Positions 1-13,259 of a DNA stretch of 64,000 nucleotides are shown here, piece by piece; position 1 is the stretch's first letter, and each line of letters begins with the position of its first letter. The stretch is from Hydractinia symbiolongicarpus. Taxonomy: Eukaryota > Cnidaria > Hydrozoa > Anthoathecata > Hydractiniidae. The notes beneath the pieces are model-generated. The model ran no database searches. It was not told where the DNA came from and saw only the letters and a list, made by a program, of their open reading frames with translations. The translations under genes were made by a program, and so were the position numbers. Location: the NCBI RefSeq assembly GCF_029227915.1, contig NC_079878.1:33073501-33137500 (forward strand), written 5' to 3'.

Positions 1-1632
1 TTTACGGGAAATCGCGGGTTTTCGTTTGCCGGCGATTAAACTTCTTTTATTCAGCGTCTCATCAAAAATGAAAACATTTTTAAAAACTACAAGTCTTATG
101 CGTTTCAGTGGTGAAAAAATAATTTAATAAATCGTTCTGGAAATGAGTTTACTCCCTGGGTACTTTCTTTGTATACTTTTGACTATACGGGCCGAGTCCG
201 GGGTTTAGGGAAATCGCAGGTTTTCGTTTGCCGGAGATTAAACTTCTTTTATTCAGCGTTTCATCAAAAATGAAAACATTTTTAAAAACTACAAGTCTTA
301 TGCGTTTTAGTGGTGAAAAAATAATTTAAAAAATCGTTCTGGAAATGAGTTTACTCACAGGGTACTTTCTTTGTATACATTCGACTATACGTGCCAAGCC
401 CGGGATTTACGAGAAATCGCAGGTTTTCGTTTGCCGGCGATTAAACTTCTTTTATTCTGCGTCTCATCAAAAATGAAAACATTTTTGAAAACTACAAGTC
501 TCATGCGTTTTAGTGGTGAAAAAATAATTTAAAAAATTGTTCGGGAAATGAGTTTAATCCCTGGGTACTTTCTTTGTATACTTTTGACTATACGGGCCAA
601 GCCGGGATTTACGGGAAATCTCGAGTTTTCGTTTGCCGGCGATTAAACTTCTTTTATTCAGCGTCTCATCAAAAATGAAAACATTTTTAAAAACTACAAG
701 TCTTATGCGTTTTAGTGGTGAAAAAATAATTTAAAAAATCGTTCTGGAAATGAGTTTACTCACAGGGTACTTTCTTTGTATACTTTTGACTATACGGGCC
801 GAGTCCGGGATTTAGGGGAAATCGCGGATTTTCGTTTGCCGGCGATTAAACTTCTTTTATTCAGCGTCCCATCAAATATGAAAATATTTTTGAAAACTAC
901 AAGTCTCATGCGTTTAGTGGTAAAAAAATAATATAAAAAATCGTTCGGGAAATGAGTTTACTCCCTGGGTACTTTCTTTGTATACTTTTGACTATACGGG
1001 CCAAGCCCGGGATTTACGGGAAATCGCGGGTTTTCGTTTGCCGGCGATTAAACTTCTTTTATTCAGCGTCTCATCAAAAATGAAAACATTTTTAAAAACT
1101 ACAAGTCTTATGCGTTTCAGTGGTGAAAAAATAATTTAATAAATCGTTCTGGAAATGAGTTTACTCCCTGGGTACTTTCTTTGTATACTTTTGACTATAC
1201 GGGCCGAGTCCGGGGTTTAGGGAAATCGCAGGTTTTCGTTTGCCGGAGATTAAACTTCTTTTATTCAGCGTTTCATCAAAAATGAAAACATTTTTAAAAA
1301 CTACAAGTCTTATGCGTTTTAGTGGTGAAAAAATAATTTAAAAAATCGTTCTGGAAATGAGTTTACTCACAGGGTACTTTCTTTGTATACATTCAATTAT
1401 ACGTGCCAAGCCCGGGATTTACGAGAAATCGCGGGTTTTCGTTTGCCGGCGATTAAACTTCTTTTATTCTGCGTCTCATCAAAAATGAAAACATTTTTGA
1501 AAACTACAAGTCTCATGCGTTTTAGTGGTGAAAAAAGAATTTAAAAAATTGTTCGGGAAATGAGTTTAATCCCTGGGTACTTTCTTTGTATACTTTTGAC
1601 TATACGGGCCAAGCCGGGATTTACGGGAAATC
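1..1632 (+). repeat. Five-monomer duplication (shift 1,012 bp)
   Basis: Bases 1-620 recur at 1013-1632 with few differences, including the rare GCGTTTCAGTGG and AATTTAATAAATCG. The second copy differs by ATTCAATTAT near 1391 and lacks the CTCGAG change. A related copy of bases 1-860 also lies at 2430-3289 (shift 2,429 bp, 12 monomers), this one keeping CTCGAG. Confidence 0.82.
350..552 (+). repeat. Example of subtype C monomer (203 bp)
   Basis: Subtype C is defined by TTTACTCACAGGG at the boundary, GTATACATTCGAC for GTATACTTTTGAC, and ACGTGCC for ACGGGCC. In the first 13 kb it is usually followed by TTTACGAGAAATCGC and TTATTCTGCG. From about 29.7 kb a related form has ATGCGACTATACGTGCC and TTATTCCGCG. 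The G-to-T change in ACGTGCC breaks the CGGGC-CAA-GCCCG dyad present in subtype A. Confidence 0.9.
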
Positions 1633-1699
1633 GCGGGTTTTCGTTTGCCGGCGATTAAACTTCTTTTATTCAGCGTCTCATCAAAAATGAAAACATTTT

Positions 1700-4600
1700 T
1701 GAAAACTACAAGTCTCATGCATGTTAATGGTGAAAAAATAATTTAAAAAATCGTTCGGGAAATGAGTTTACTCCCTGGCTACTTTCTTTGTATACTTTTG
1801 ACTATACGGGCCGAGTCCGGGATTTACGGGAAATCGCGGATTTTTGTTTGCCGGCGATTAAACTTCTTTTATTCAGCGTTCCATCAAATATGAAAATATC
1901 TTTGAAAACTACAAGTCTCATGCGTTTAGTGGTAAAAAAATAATATAAAAAATCGTTCGGGAAATGAGTTTACTCCCTGGGTACTTTCTTTGTATACTTT
2001 TGACTATACGGGCCAAGCCCGGGATTTACGGAAAATCGCGGGTTTTCGTTTGCCGGCGATTAAACTTCTTTTATTCAGCGTCTCATCAAAAATGAAAACA
2101 TTTTTAAAAAATACAAGTCTTATGCGTTTTAGTGGTGAAAAAATAATTTAAAAAATCGTTCTGGAAATGAGTTTACTCCCTGGGTACTTTCTTTGTATAC
2201 TTTTGACTATACGGGCCGAGTCCGGGATTTACGGGAAATCGCGGATTTTCGTTTGCCGGCGATTAAACTTCTTTTATTCAGCGTCCCATCAAATATGAAA
2301 ATATTTTTGAAAACTACAAGTCTCATGCGTTTAGTGGTAAAAAAATAATATAAAAAATCGTTCGGGAAATGAGTTTACTCCCTGGGTACTTTCTTTGTAT
2401 ACTTTTGACTATACGGGCCAAGCCCGGGATTTACGGGAAATCGCGGGTTTTCGTTTGCCGGCGATTAAACTTCTTTTATTCAGCGTCTCATCAAAAATGA
2501 AAACATTTTTAAAAACTACAAGTCTTATGCGTTTTAGTGGTGAAAAAATAATTTAATAAATCGTTCTGGAAATGAGTTTACTCCGTGGGTACTTTCTTTG
2601 TATACTTTTGACTATACGGGCCGAGTCCAGGGTTTAGGGAAATCGCAGGTTTTCGTTTGCCGGCGATTAAACTTCTTTTATTCAGCGTTTCATCAAAAAT
2701 GAAAACATTTTTAAAAACTACAAGTCTTATGCGTTTTAGTGGTGAAAAAATAATTTAAAAAATCGTTCTGGAAATGAGTTTACTCACAGGGTACTTTCTT
2801 TGTATACATTCGAATATACGTGCCAAGCCCGGGATTTACGAGAAATCGCGGGTTTTCGTTTGCCGGCGATTAAACTTCTTTTATTCTGCGTCTCATCAAA
2901 AATGAAAACATTTTTGAAAACTACAAGTCTCATGCGTTTTAGTGGTGAAAAAATAATTTAAAAAATTGTTCGAAAAATGAGTTTAATCCCTGGGTACTTT
3001 CTTTGTATACTTTTGACTATACGGGCCAAGCCGGGATTTACGGGAAATCTCGAGTTTTCGTTTGCCGGCGATTAAACTTCTTTTATTCAGCGTCTCATCA
3101 AAAATGAAAACATTTTTAAAAACTACAAGTCTTATGCGTTTTAGTGGTGAAAAAATAATTTAAAAAATCGTTCTGGAAATGAGTTTACTCACAGGGTACT
3201 TTCTTTGTATACTTTTGACTATACGGGCCGAGTCCGGGATTTACGGGAAATCGCGGATTTTCGTTTGCCGGCGATTAAACTTCTTTTATTCAGCGTCTCA
3301 TCAAAAATGAAAACATTTTTGAAAACTACAAGTCTCATGCGTTTTAGTGGTGAAAAAATAATTTAAAAAATCGTTCGGGAAATGAGTTTACTCCCTGGGT
3401 ACTTTCTTTGTATACTTTTGACTATACGGGCCGAGTCCGGGATTTACGGGAAATCGCGGATTTTCGTTTGCCGGCGATTAAACTTCTTTTATTCAGCGTC
3501 CCATCAAATAGGAAAATATCTTTGAAAACTACAAGTCTCATGCGTTTAGTGGTAAAAAAATAATATAAAAAATCGTTCGGGAAATGAGTTTACTCCCTGG
3601 GTACTTTCTTTGTATACTTTTGACTATACGGGCCAAGCCCGGGATTTACGGAAAATCGCGGGTTTTCGTTTGCCGGCGATTAAACTTCTTTTATTCAGCG
3701 TCTCATCAAAAATGAAAACATTTTTAAAAACTACAAGTCTTATGCGTTTTAGTGGTGAAAAAATAATTTAAAAAATCGTTCTGGAAATGAGTTTACTCCC
3801 TGGGTACTTTCTTTGTATACTTTTGACTATACGGGCCGAGTCCGGGATTTACGGGAAATCGCGGGTTTTCGTTTGCCGGCGATTAAACTTCTTTTATTCA
3901 GCGTCTCATCAAAAATGAAAACATTTTTGAAAACTACAAGTCTCATGCGTTTTAGTGGTGAAAAAATAATTTAAAAAATCGTTTGGGAAATGAGTTTACT
4001 CCCTGGCTACTTTCTTTGTATACTTTTGACTATACGGGCCGAGTCCGGGATTTACGGGAAATCGCGGATTTTCGTTTGCCGGCGATTAAACTTCTTTTAT
4101 TCAGCGTCCCATCAAATATGAAAATATCTTTGAAAACTACAAGTCTCATGCGTTTAGTGGTAAAAAAATAATATAAATAATCGTTCGGGAAATGAGTTTA
4201 CTCCCTGGGTACTTTCTTTGTATACTTTTGACTATACGGGCCAAGCCCGGGATTTACGGAAAATCGCGGGTTTTCGTTTGCCGGCGATTAAACTTCTTTT
4301 ATTCAGCGTCTCATCAAAAATGAAAACATTTTTAAAAACTACAAGTCTTATGCGTTTTAGTGGTGAAAAAATAATTTAAAAAATCGTTCTGGAAATGAGT
4401 TTACTCCCTGGGTACTTTCTTTGTATACTTTTGACTATACGGGCCGAGTCCGGGATTTACGGGAAATCGCGGATTTTCGTTTGCCGGCGATTAAACTTCT
4501 TTTATTCAGCGTCCCATCAAATATGAAAATATTTTTGAAAACTACAAGTCTCATGCGTTTAGTGGTAAAAAAATAATATAAAAAATCGTTCGGGAAATGA

Positions 4601-5403
4601 GTTTACTCCCTGGGTACTTTCTTTGTATACTTTTGACTATACGGGCCAAGCCCGGGATTTACGGGAAATCGCGGGTTTTCGTTTGCCGGCGATTAAACTT
4701 CTTTTATTCAGCGTCTCATCAAAAATGAAAACATTTTTAAAAACTACAAGTCTTATGCGTTTTAGTGGTGAAAAAATAATTTAATAAATCGTTCTGGAAA
4801 TGAGTTTACTCCCTGGGTACTTTCTTTGTATACTTTTGACTATACGGGCCGAGTCCGGGGTTTAGGGAATTCGCAGGTTTTCGTTTGCGGGCGATTAAAC
4901 TTCTTTTATTCAGCGTTTCATCAAAAATGAAAACATTTTTAAAAACTACAAGTCTTATGCGTTTTAGTGGTGAAAAAATAATTTAAAAAATCGTTCTGGA
5001 AATGGGTTTACTCACAGGGTACTTTCTTTGTATACATTCGACTATACGTGCCAAGCCCGGCATTTACGAGAAATCGCGGGTTTTCGTTTGCCGGCGATTA
5101 AACTTCTTTTATTCTGCGTCTCATCAAAAATGAAAACATTTTTGAAAACTACAAGACTCATGCGTTTTAGTGGTGAAAAAATAATTTAAAAAATTGTTCG
5201 GGAAATGAGTTTAATCCCTGGGTACTTTCTTTGTATACTTTTGACTATACGGGCCAAGCCGGGATTTACGGGAAATCTCGAGTTTTCGTTTGCCGGCGAT
5301 TAAACTTCTTTTATTCAGCGTCTCATCAAAAATGAAAACATTTTTAAAAACTACAAGTCTTATGCGTTTTAGTGGTGAAAAAATAATTTAAAAAATCGTT
5401 CTG
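1700..5403 (+). repeat. Eleven-monomer duplication (shift 2,228 bp)
   Basis: About 1700-3175 matches about 3930-5403. Shared rare marks include CCCTGGCTAC (1773 and 4001), AATATGAAAATATCTTTG, AATTTAATAAATCG (2550 and 4778) and CTCGAG (3049 and 5277). Matching stops where the right copy has TTTACTCCCTGGG in place of TTTACTCACAGGG. Differences by eye are scattered single bases. Confidence 0.82.
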
Positions 5404-8400
5404 GAAATGAGTTTACTCCCTGGGTACTTTCTTTGTATACTTTTGACTATACGGGCCGAGTCCGGTATTTACGGGAAATCGCGGATTTTCGTTTGCCGGC
5501 GATTAAACTTCTTTTATTCAGCGTCTCATCAAAAATGAAAACATTTTTGAAAACTACAAGTCTCATGCGTTTTGGTGGTAAAAAAATAATATAAAAAATC
5601 GTTCGGGAAATGAGTTTACTCCCTGGGTACTTTCTTTGTATACTTTTGACTATACGGGCCAAGCCCGGGATTTACGGAAAATCGCGGGTTTTAGTTTGCC
5701 GGCGATTAAACTTCTTTTATTCAGCGTCTCATCAAAAATGAAAACATTTTTAAAAACTACAAATCTTATGCGTTTTAGTGGTGAAAAAATAATTTAAAAA
5801 ATCGTTCTGGAAATGAGTTTACTCCCTGGGTACTTTCTTTGTATACTTTTGACTATACGGGCCGAGTCCGGGATTTACGGGAAATCGCGGATTTTCGTTT
5901 GCCGGCGATTAAACTTCTTTTATTCAGCGTCTCATCAAAAATGAAAACATTTTTGAAAACTACAAGTCTCATGCGTTTTAGTGGTAAAAAAATAATATAA
6001 AAAATCGTTCGGGAAATGAGTTTACTCCCTGGGTACTTTCTTTGTATACTTTTGACTATACGGGCCAAGCCCGGGATTTACGGAAAATCGCGGGTTTTCG
6101 TTTGCCGGCGATTAAACTTCTTTTATTCAGCGTCTCATCAAAAATGAAAACATTTTTAAAAACTACAAATCTTATGCGTTTTAGTGGTGAAAAAATAATT
6201 TAAAAAATCGTTCTGGAAATGAGTTTACTCCCTGGGTACTTTCTTTGTATACTTTTGACTATACGGGCCGAGTCCGGGATTTATGGGAAATCGCGGATTT
6301 TCGTTTGCCGGTGATTAAACTTCTTTTATTCAGCGTCCCATCAAATATGAAAATATTTTTGAAAACTACAAGTCTCATGTGTTTAGTGGTAAAAAAATAA
6401 TATAAAAAATCGTTCGGGAAATGAGTTTACTTCCTGGGTACTTTCTTTGTATACTTTTAACTATACGGGCCAAGCCCGGGATTTACGGGAAATCGCGGGT
6501 TTTCGTTTGCCGGCGATTAAACTTCTTTTATTCAGCGTCCCATCAAATATGAAAATATCTTTGAAAACTACAAGTCTCATGCGTTTAGTGGTAAAAAAAT
6601 AATATAAAAAATCGTTCGGGAAATGAGTTTACTCCCTGGGTACTTTCTTTGTATACTTTTGACTATACGGGCCAAGCCCGGGATTTACGGAAAATCGCGG
6701 GTTTTCGTTTGCCGGCGATTAAACTTCTTTTATTCAGCGTCTCATCAAAAATGAAAACATTTTTAAAAACTACAAGTCTTATGCGTTTTAGTGGTGAAAA
6801 AAATAATTTAAAAAATCGTTCTGGAAATGAGTTTACTCCCTGGGTACTTTCTTTGTATACTTTTGACTATACGGGCCGAGTCCGGGATTTACGGGAAATC
6901 GCGGATTTTCGTTTGCCGGCGATTAAACTTCTTTTATTCAGCGTCCCATCAAATATGAAAATATTTTTGAAAACTACAAGTCTCATGCGTTTAGTGGTAA
7001 AAAAATAATATAAAAAATCGTTCGGGAAATGAGTTTACTCCCTGGGTACTTTCTTTGTATACTTTTGACTATACGGGCCAAGCCCGGGATTTACGGGAAA
7101 TCGCGGGTTTTCGTTTGCCGGCGATTAAACTTCTTTTATTCAGCGTCTCATCAAAAATGAAAACATTTTTAAAAACTACAAGTCTTATGCGTTTTAGTGG
7201 TGAAAAAATAATTTAAAAAATCGTTCTGGAAATGGGTTTACTCACAGGGTACTTTCTTTGTATACATTCGACTATACGTGCCAAGCCCGGGATTTACGAG
7301 AAATCGCGGGTTTTTGTTTGCCGGCGATTAAACTTCTTTTATTCTGCGTCTCATCAAAAATGAAAACATTTTTGAAAACTACAAGACTCATGCGTTTTAG
7401 TGGTGAAAAAATAATTTAAAAAATTGTTCGGGAAATGAGTTTAATCCCTGGGTACTTTCTTTGTATACTTTTGACTAAACGGGCCAAGCCGGGATTTACG
7501 GGAAATCTCGAGTTTTCGTTTGCCGGCGATTAAACTTCTTTTATTCAGCGTCTCATCAAAAATGAAAACATTTTTAAAAACTACAAGTCTTATGCGTTTT
7601 AGTGGTGAAAAAATAATTTAAAAAATCGTTCTGGAAATGAGTTTACTCCCTGGGTACTTTCTTTGTATACTTTTGACTATACGGGCCGAGTCCGGTATTT
7701 ACGGGAAATCGCGGATTTTCGTTTGCCGGCGATTAAACTTCTTTTATTCAGCGTCTCATCAAAAATGAAAACATTTTTGAAAACTACAAGTCTCATGCGT
7801 TTTGGTGGTAAAAAAATAATATAAAAAATCGTTCGGGAAATGAGTTTACTCCCTGGGTACTTTCTTTGTATACTTTTGACTATACGGGCCAAGCCCGGGA
7901 TTTACGGAAAATCGCGGGTTTTCGTTTGCCGGCGATTAAACTTCTTTTATTCAGCGTCTCATCAAAAATGAAAACATTTTTAAAAACTACAAATCTTATG
8001 CGTTTTAGTGGTCAAAAAATAATTTAAAAAATCGTTCTGGAAATGAGTTTACTCCCTGGGTACTTTCTTTGTATACTTTTGACTATACGGGCCGAGTCCG
8101 GGATTTACGGGAAATCGCGGATTTTCGTTTGCCGGCGATTAAACTTCTTTTATTCAGCGTCTCATCAAAAATGAAAACATTTTTGAAAACTACAAGTCTC
8201 ATGCGTTTTAGTGGTAAAAAAATAATATAAAAAATCGTTCGGGAAATGAGTTTACTCCCTGGGTACTTTCTTTGTATACTTTTGACTATACGGGCCAAGC
8301 CCGGGATTTACGGAAAATCGCGGGTTTTCGTTTGCCGGCGATTAAACTTCTTTTATTCAGCGTCTCATCAAAAATGAAAACATTTTTAAAAACTACAAAT

Positions 8401-8760
8401 CTTATGCGTTTTAGTGGTGAAAAAATAATTTAAAAAATCGTTCTGGAAATGAGTTTACTCCCTGGGTACTTTCTTTGTATACTTTTGACTATACGGGCCG
8501 ACTCCGGGATTTATGGGAAATCGCGGATTTTCGTTTGCCGGCGATTAAACTTCCTTTATTCAGCGTCCCATCAAATATGAAAATATTTTTGAAAACTACA
8601 AGTCTCATGTGTTTAGTGGTAAAAAAATAATATAAAAAATCGTTCGGGAAATGAGTTTACTTCCTGGGTACTTTCTTTGTATACTTTTAACTATACGGGC
8701 CAAGCCCGGGATTTACGGGAAATCGCGGGTTTTCGTTTGCCGGCGATTAAACTTCTTTTA
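4950..8760 (+). repeat. Eleven-monomer duplication (shift 2,230 bp)
   Basis: About 4950-6530 matches about 7180-8760. Marks include AAATGGGTTTACTCAC (near 5001 and 7231), ACAAGACTCATG, CTCGAG (5277 and 7507), GTTTTGGTGGTAAA, ACAAATCTTATG and CATGTGTTTAGTGG. It lies against the preceding 2,228-bp duplication, so an 11-monomer step has been used at least twice in this part of the array. Confidence 0.85.
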
Positions 8761-10449
8761 TACAGCGTCTCATCAAAAATGAAAACATTTTTAAAAACTA
8801 CAAGTCCTATGCGTTTTAGTGGTGAAAAAATAATTTAATAAATCGTTCTGGAAATGAGTTTACTCCCTGGGTACTTTCTTTGTATACTTTTGACTATACG
8901 GGCCGAGTCCGGGGTTTAGGGAAATCGCAGGTTTTCGTTTGCCGGCGATTAAACTTCTTTTATTCAGCGTTTCATCAAAAATGAAAACATTTTTAAAAAC
9001 TACAAGTCTTATGCGTTTTAGTGGTGAAAAAATAATTTAAAAAATCGTTCTGGAAATGAGTTTACTCACAGGGTACTTTCTTTGTATACATTCGACTATA
9101 CGTGCCAAGCCCGGGATTCACGAGAAATCGCGGGTTTTCGTTTGCCGGCGATTAAACTTCTTTTATTCTGCGTCTCATCAAAAATGAAAACATTTTTGAA
9201 AACTACAAGTCTCATGCGTTTTAGTGGTGAAAAAATAATTTAAAAAATTGTTCGGGAAATGAGTTTAATCCCTGGGTACTTTCTTTGTATACTTTTGACT
9301 ATACGGGCCAAGCCGGGATTTACGGGAAATCTCGAGTTTTCGTTTGCCGGCGATTAAACTTCTTTTATTCAGCGTCTCATCAAAAATGAAAACATTTTTA
9401 AAAACTACAAGTCTTATGCGTTTTAGTGGTGAAAAAATAATTTAAAAAATCGTTCTGGAAATGAGTTTACTCACAGGGTACTTTCTTTGTATACATTTGA
9501 CTATACGGGCCAAGCCCGGGATTTACGGGAAATCGCGGGTTTTCGTTTGCCGGCGATTAAACTTCTTTTATTCAGCGTCTCATCAAAAATGAAAACATTT
9601 TTAAAAACTACAAGTCTTATGCGTTTTAGTGGTGAAAAAATAATTTAATAAATCGTTCTGGAAATGAGTTTACTCCCTGGGTACTTTCTTTGTATACTTT
9701 TGACTATACGGGCCGAGTCCGGGGTTTAGGGAAATCGCAGGTTTTCGTTTGCCGGCGATTAAACTTCTTTTATTCAGCGTTTCATCAAAAATGAAAACAT
9801 TTTTAAAAACTACAAGTCTTATGCGTTTTAGTGGTGAAAAAATAATTTAAAAAATCGTTCTGGAAATGAGTTTACTCACAGGGTACTTTCTTTGTATACA
9901 TTCGACTATACGTGCCAAGCCCGGGATTTACGAGAAATCGCGGGTTTTCGTTTGCCGGCGATTAAACTCTTTTTATTCAGCGTCTCATCAAAAATGAAAA
10001 CATTTTTAAAAACTGCAAGTCTTATGCGTTTTAGTGGTGAAAAAATAATTTAAAAAATCGTTCTGGAAATGAGTTTACTCACAGGGTACTTTCTTTGTAT
10101 ACATTCGACTATACGGGCCAAGCCCGGGATTTACGGGAAATCGCGGGTTTTCGTTTGCCGGCGATTAAACTTCTTTTATTCAGCGTCTCATCAAAAATGA
10201 AAACATTTTTAAAAACTACAAGTCTTATGCGTTTTAGTGGGGAAAATATAATTTAAAAAATCGTTCTGGAAATGAGTTTACTCCCTGGGTACTTTCTTTG
10301 TATACTTTTGACTATTCGGGCCGAGTCCGGGATTTAGGGAAATTGCAGGTTTTCGTTTGCCGGCGATTAAACTGCTTTTATTCAGCGTCTCATCAAAAAT
10401 GAAAACATTTTTGAAAACTACAAGTCTCATGCGTTTAGTGGTAAAAAAA

Positions 10450-12470
10450 TAATATAAAAAATCGTTCGGGAAATGAGTTTACTCCCTGGGTACTTTCTTT
10501 GTATACTTTTGACTATACGGGCCAAGCCCGGGATTTACGGGAAATCGCGGGTTTTCGTTTGCCGGCGATTAAACTTCTTTTATTCAGCGTCTCATCAAAA
10601 ATGAAAAGATTTTTGAAAACTACAAGTCTCATGCGTTTTAGTGGTGAAAAAATAATTTAAAAAATCGTTCGGGAAATGAGTTTACTCCCTGGCTACTTTC
10701 TTTGTATACTTTTGACTATACGGGCCGAGTCCGGGATTTACGGGAAATCGCGGATTTTCGTTTGCCGGCGATTAAACTTCTTTTATTCAGCGTCCCATCA
10801 AATATGAAAATATCTTTGAAAACTACAAGTCTCATGCGTTTAGTGGTAAAAAAATAATATAAAAAATCGTTCGGGAAATGAGTTTACTCCCTGGGTACTT
10901 TCTTTGTATACTTTTGACTATACGGGCCAAGCCCGGGATTTACGGAAAATCGCGGGTTTTCGTTTGCCGGCGATTAAACTTCTTTTATTCAGCGTCTCAT
11001 CAAAAATGAAAACATTTTTCAAAACTACTAGTCTTATGCGTTTTAGTGGTGAAAAAATAATTTAAAAAATCGTTCTGGAAATGAGTTTACTCCCTGGGTA
11101 CTTTCTTTGTATACTTTTGACTATACGGGCCGAGTCCGGGATTTACGGAAAATCGCGGATTTTCGTTTGCCGGCGATTAAACTTCTTTTATTCAGCGTCC
11201 CATCAAATATGAAAATATTTTTGAAAACTACAAGTCTCATGCGTTTAGTGGTAAAAAAATAATATAAAAAATCGTTCGGGAAATGAGTTTACTCCCTGGG
11301 TACTTTCTTTGTATACTTTTGACTATACGGGCCAAGCCCGGGATTTACGGGAAATCGCGGGTTTTCGTTTGCCGGCGATTAAACTTCTTTTATTCAGCGT
11401 CTCATCAAAAATGAAAATATTTTTAAAAACTACAAGTCTTATGCGTTTTAGTGGTGAAAAAATAATTTAAAAAATCGTTCTGGAAATGAGTTTACTCACA
11501 GGGTACTTTCTTTGTATACATTCGACTATACGGGCCAAGCCCGGGATTTACGGGAAATCGCGGGTTTTCGTTTGCCGGCGATTAAACTTCTTTTATTCAG
11601 CGTCTCATCAAAAATGAAAACATTTTTGAAAACTACAAGTCTCATGCGTTTTAGTGGTGAAAAAATAATTTAAAAAATCGTTCGGGAAATGAGTTTACTC
11701 CCTGGCTACTTTCTTTGTATACTTTTGACTATACGGGCCGAGTCCGGGATTTACGGGAAATCGCGGATTTTCGTTTGCCGGCGATTAAACTTCTTTTATT
11801 CAGCGTCCCATCAAATATGAAAATATCTTTGAAAACTACAAGTCTCATGCGTTTAGTGGTAAAAAAATAATATAAAAAATCGTTCGGAAAATGAGTTTAC
11901 TCCCTGGGTACTTTCTTTGTATACTTTTGACTATACGGGCCAAGCCCGGGATTTACGGAAAACCGCGGGTTTTCGTTTGCCGGCGATTAAACTTCTTTTA
12001 TTCAGCGTCTCATCAAAAATGAAAACATTTTTAAAAACTACTAGTCTTATGCGTTTTAGTGGTGAAAAAATAATTTAAAAATCGTTCTGGAAATGAATTT
12101 ACTCCCTGGGTACTTTCTTTGTATACTTTTGACTATACGGGCCGAGTCCGGGATTTACGGGAAATCGCGGATTTTCGTTTGCCGGCGATTAAACTTCTTT
12201 TATTCAGCGTCCCATCAAATATGAAAATATTTTTGAAAACTACAAGTCTCATGCGTTTAGTGGTAAAAAAATAATATAAAAAATCGTTCGGGAAATGAGT
12301 TTACTCCCTGGGTACTTTCTTTGTATACTTTTGACTATACGGGCCAAGCCCGGGATTTACGGGAAATCGCGGGTTTTCGTTTGCCGGCGATTAAACTTCT
12401 TTTATTCAGCGTCTCATCAAAAATGAAAACATTTTTAAAAACTACAAGTCTTATGCGTTTTAGTGGTGAA
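10450..12470 (+). repeat. Five-monomer tandem duplication (shift 1,013 bp)
   Basis: About 10450-11460 matches about 11463-12470. Shared marks are CCCTGGCTAC (10687 and 11700), AATATGAAAATATCTTTG and the rare ACTACTAGTCTTATG (CTAG at 11028 and 12041). Within it, order is A, B with ATATCTTT, A with CTAG, B, then A. Confidence 0.83.
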
Positions 12471-13259
12471 AAAATAATTTAATGAATCGTTCTGGAAATG
12501 ACTTTACTCCCTGGGTACTTTTTTTGTATACTTTTGACTATACGGGCCGAGTCCGGGGTTTAGGGAAATCGCAGGTTTTCGTTTGCCGGCGATTTAACTT
12601 CTTTTATTCAGCGTTTCATCAAAAATGAAAACATTTTTAAAAACTACAAGTCTTATGCGTTTTAGTGGTGAAAAAATAATTTAAAAAATCGTTCTGGAAA
12701 TGAGTTTACTCACAGGGTACTTTCTTTTTATACATTCGACTATACGTGCCAAGCCCGGGATTTACGAGAAATCGCGGGTTTTCGTTTGCCGGCGATTAAA
12801 CTTCTTTTATTCTGCGTCTCATCAAAAATGAAAACATTTTTGAAAACTACAAGTCTCATGCGTTTTAGTGGTGAAAAAATAAGTTAAAAAATTGTTCGGG
12901 AAATGAGTTTAATCCCTGGGTACTTTCTTTGTATACTTTTGACTATACGGGCCAAGCCGGGATTTACGGGAAATCTCGAGTTTTCGTTTGCCGGCGATTA
13001 AACTTCTTTTATTCAGCGTCTCATCAAAAATGAAAACATTTTTAAAAACTACAAGTCTTATGCGTTTTAGTGGTGAAAAAATAATTTAAAAAATCGTTCT
13101 GGAAATGAGTTTACTCACAGGGTACTTTCTTTGTATACATTCGACTATACGGGCCAAGCCCGGGATTTACGGGAAATCGCGGGTTTTCGTTTGCCGGCGA
13201 TTAAACTTCTTTTATTCAGCGTCTCATCAAAAATGAAAACATTTTTAAAAACTACAAGT

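Larger units (their letters stand above)
1..13230 (+). repeat. Array domain 1: mixed A/B/C/D monomers with CTCGAG cassette
   Basis: No gene is present; this is all satellite. A recurrent cassette is an A monomer with AATTTAATAAATCG, then a D monomer with GGGGTTTAGGG, then a C monomer, then a monomer with TTTAATCCCTGGG and AAATCTCGAG. The CTCGAG variant is found at 620, 3049, 5277, 7507, 9331 and 12975 and I did not find it to the right of 13 kb, so it marks this domain. B monomers separate the cassettes. Spacings between equal landmarks are whole-monomer multiples (1,012; 2,228; 2,230; 4,054; 3,644 bp). Confidence 0.88.

Noticed and set aside
5447-8298. Four minus-strand 71-codon frames with nearly the same peptide
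   Set aside because: They lie at a shift of 2,230 bp or one monomer pair apart and simply copy the duplication. No start context or conservation beyond the DNA repeat itself.
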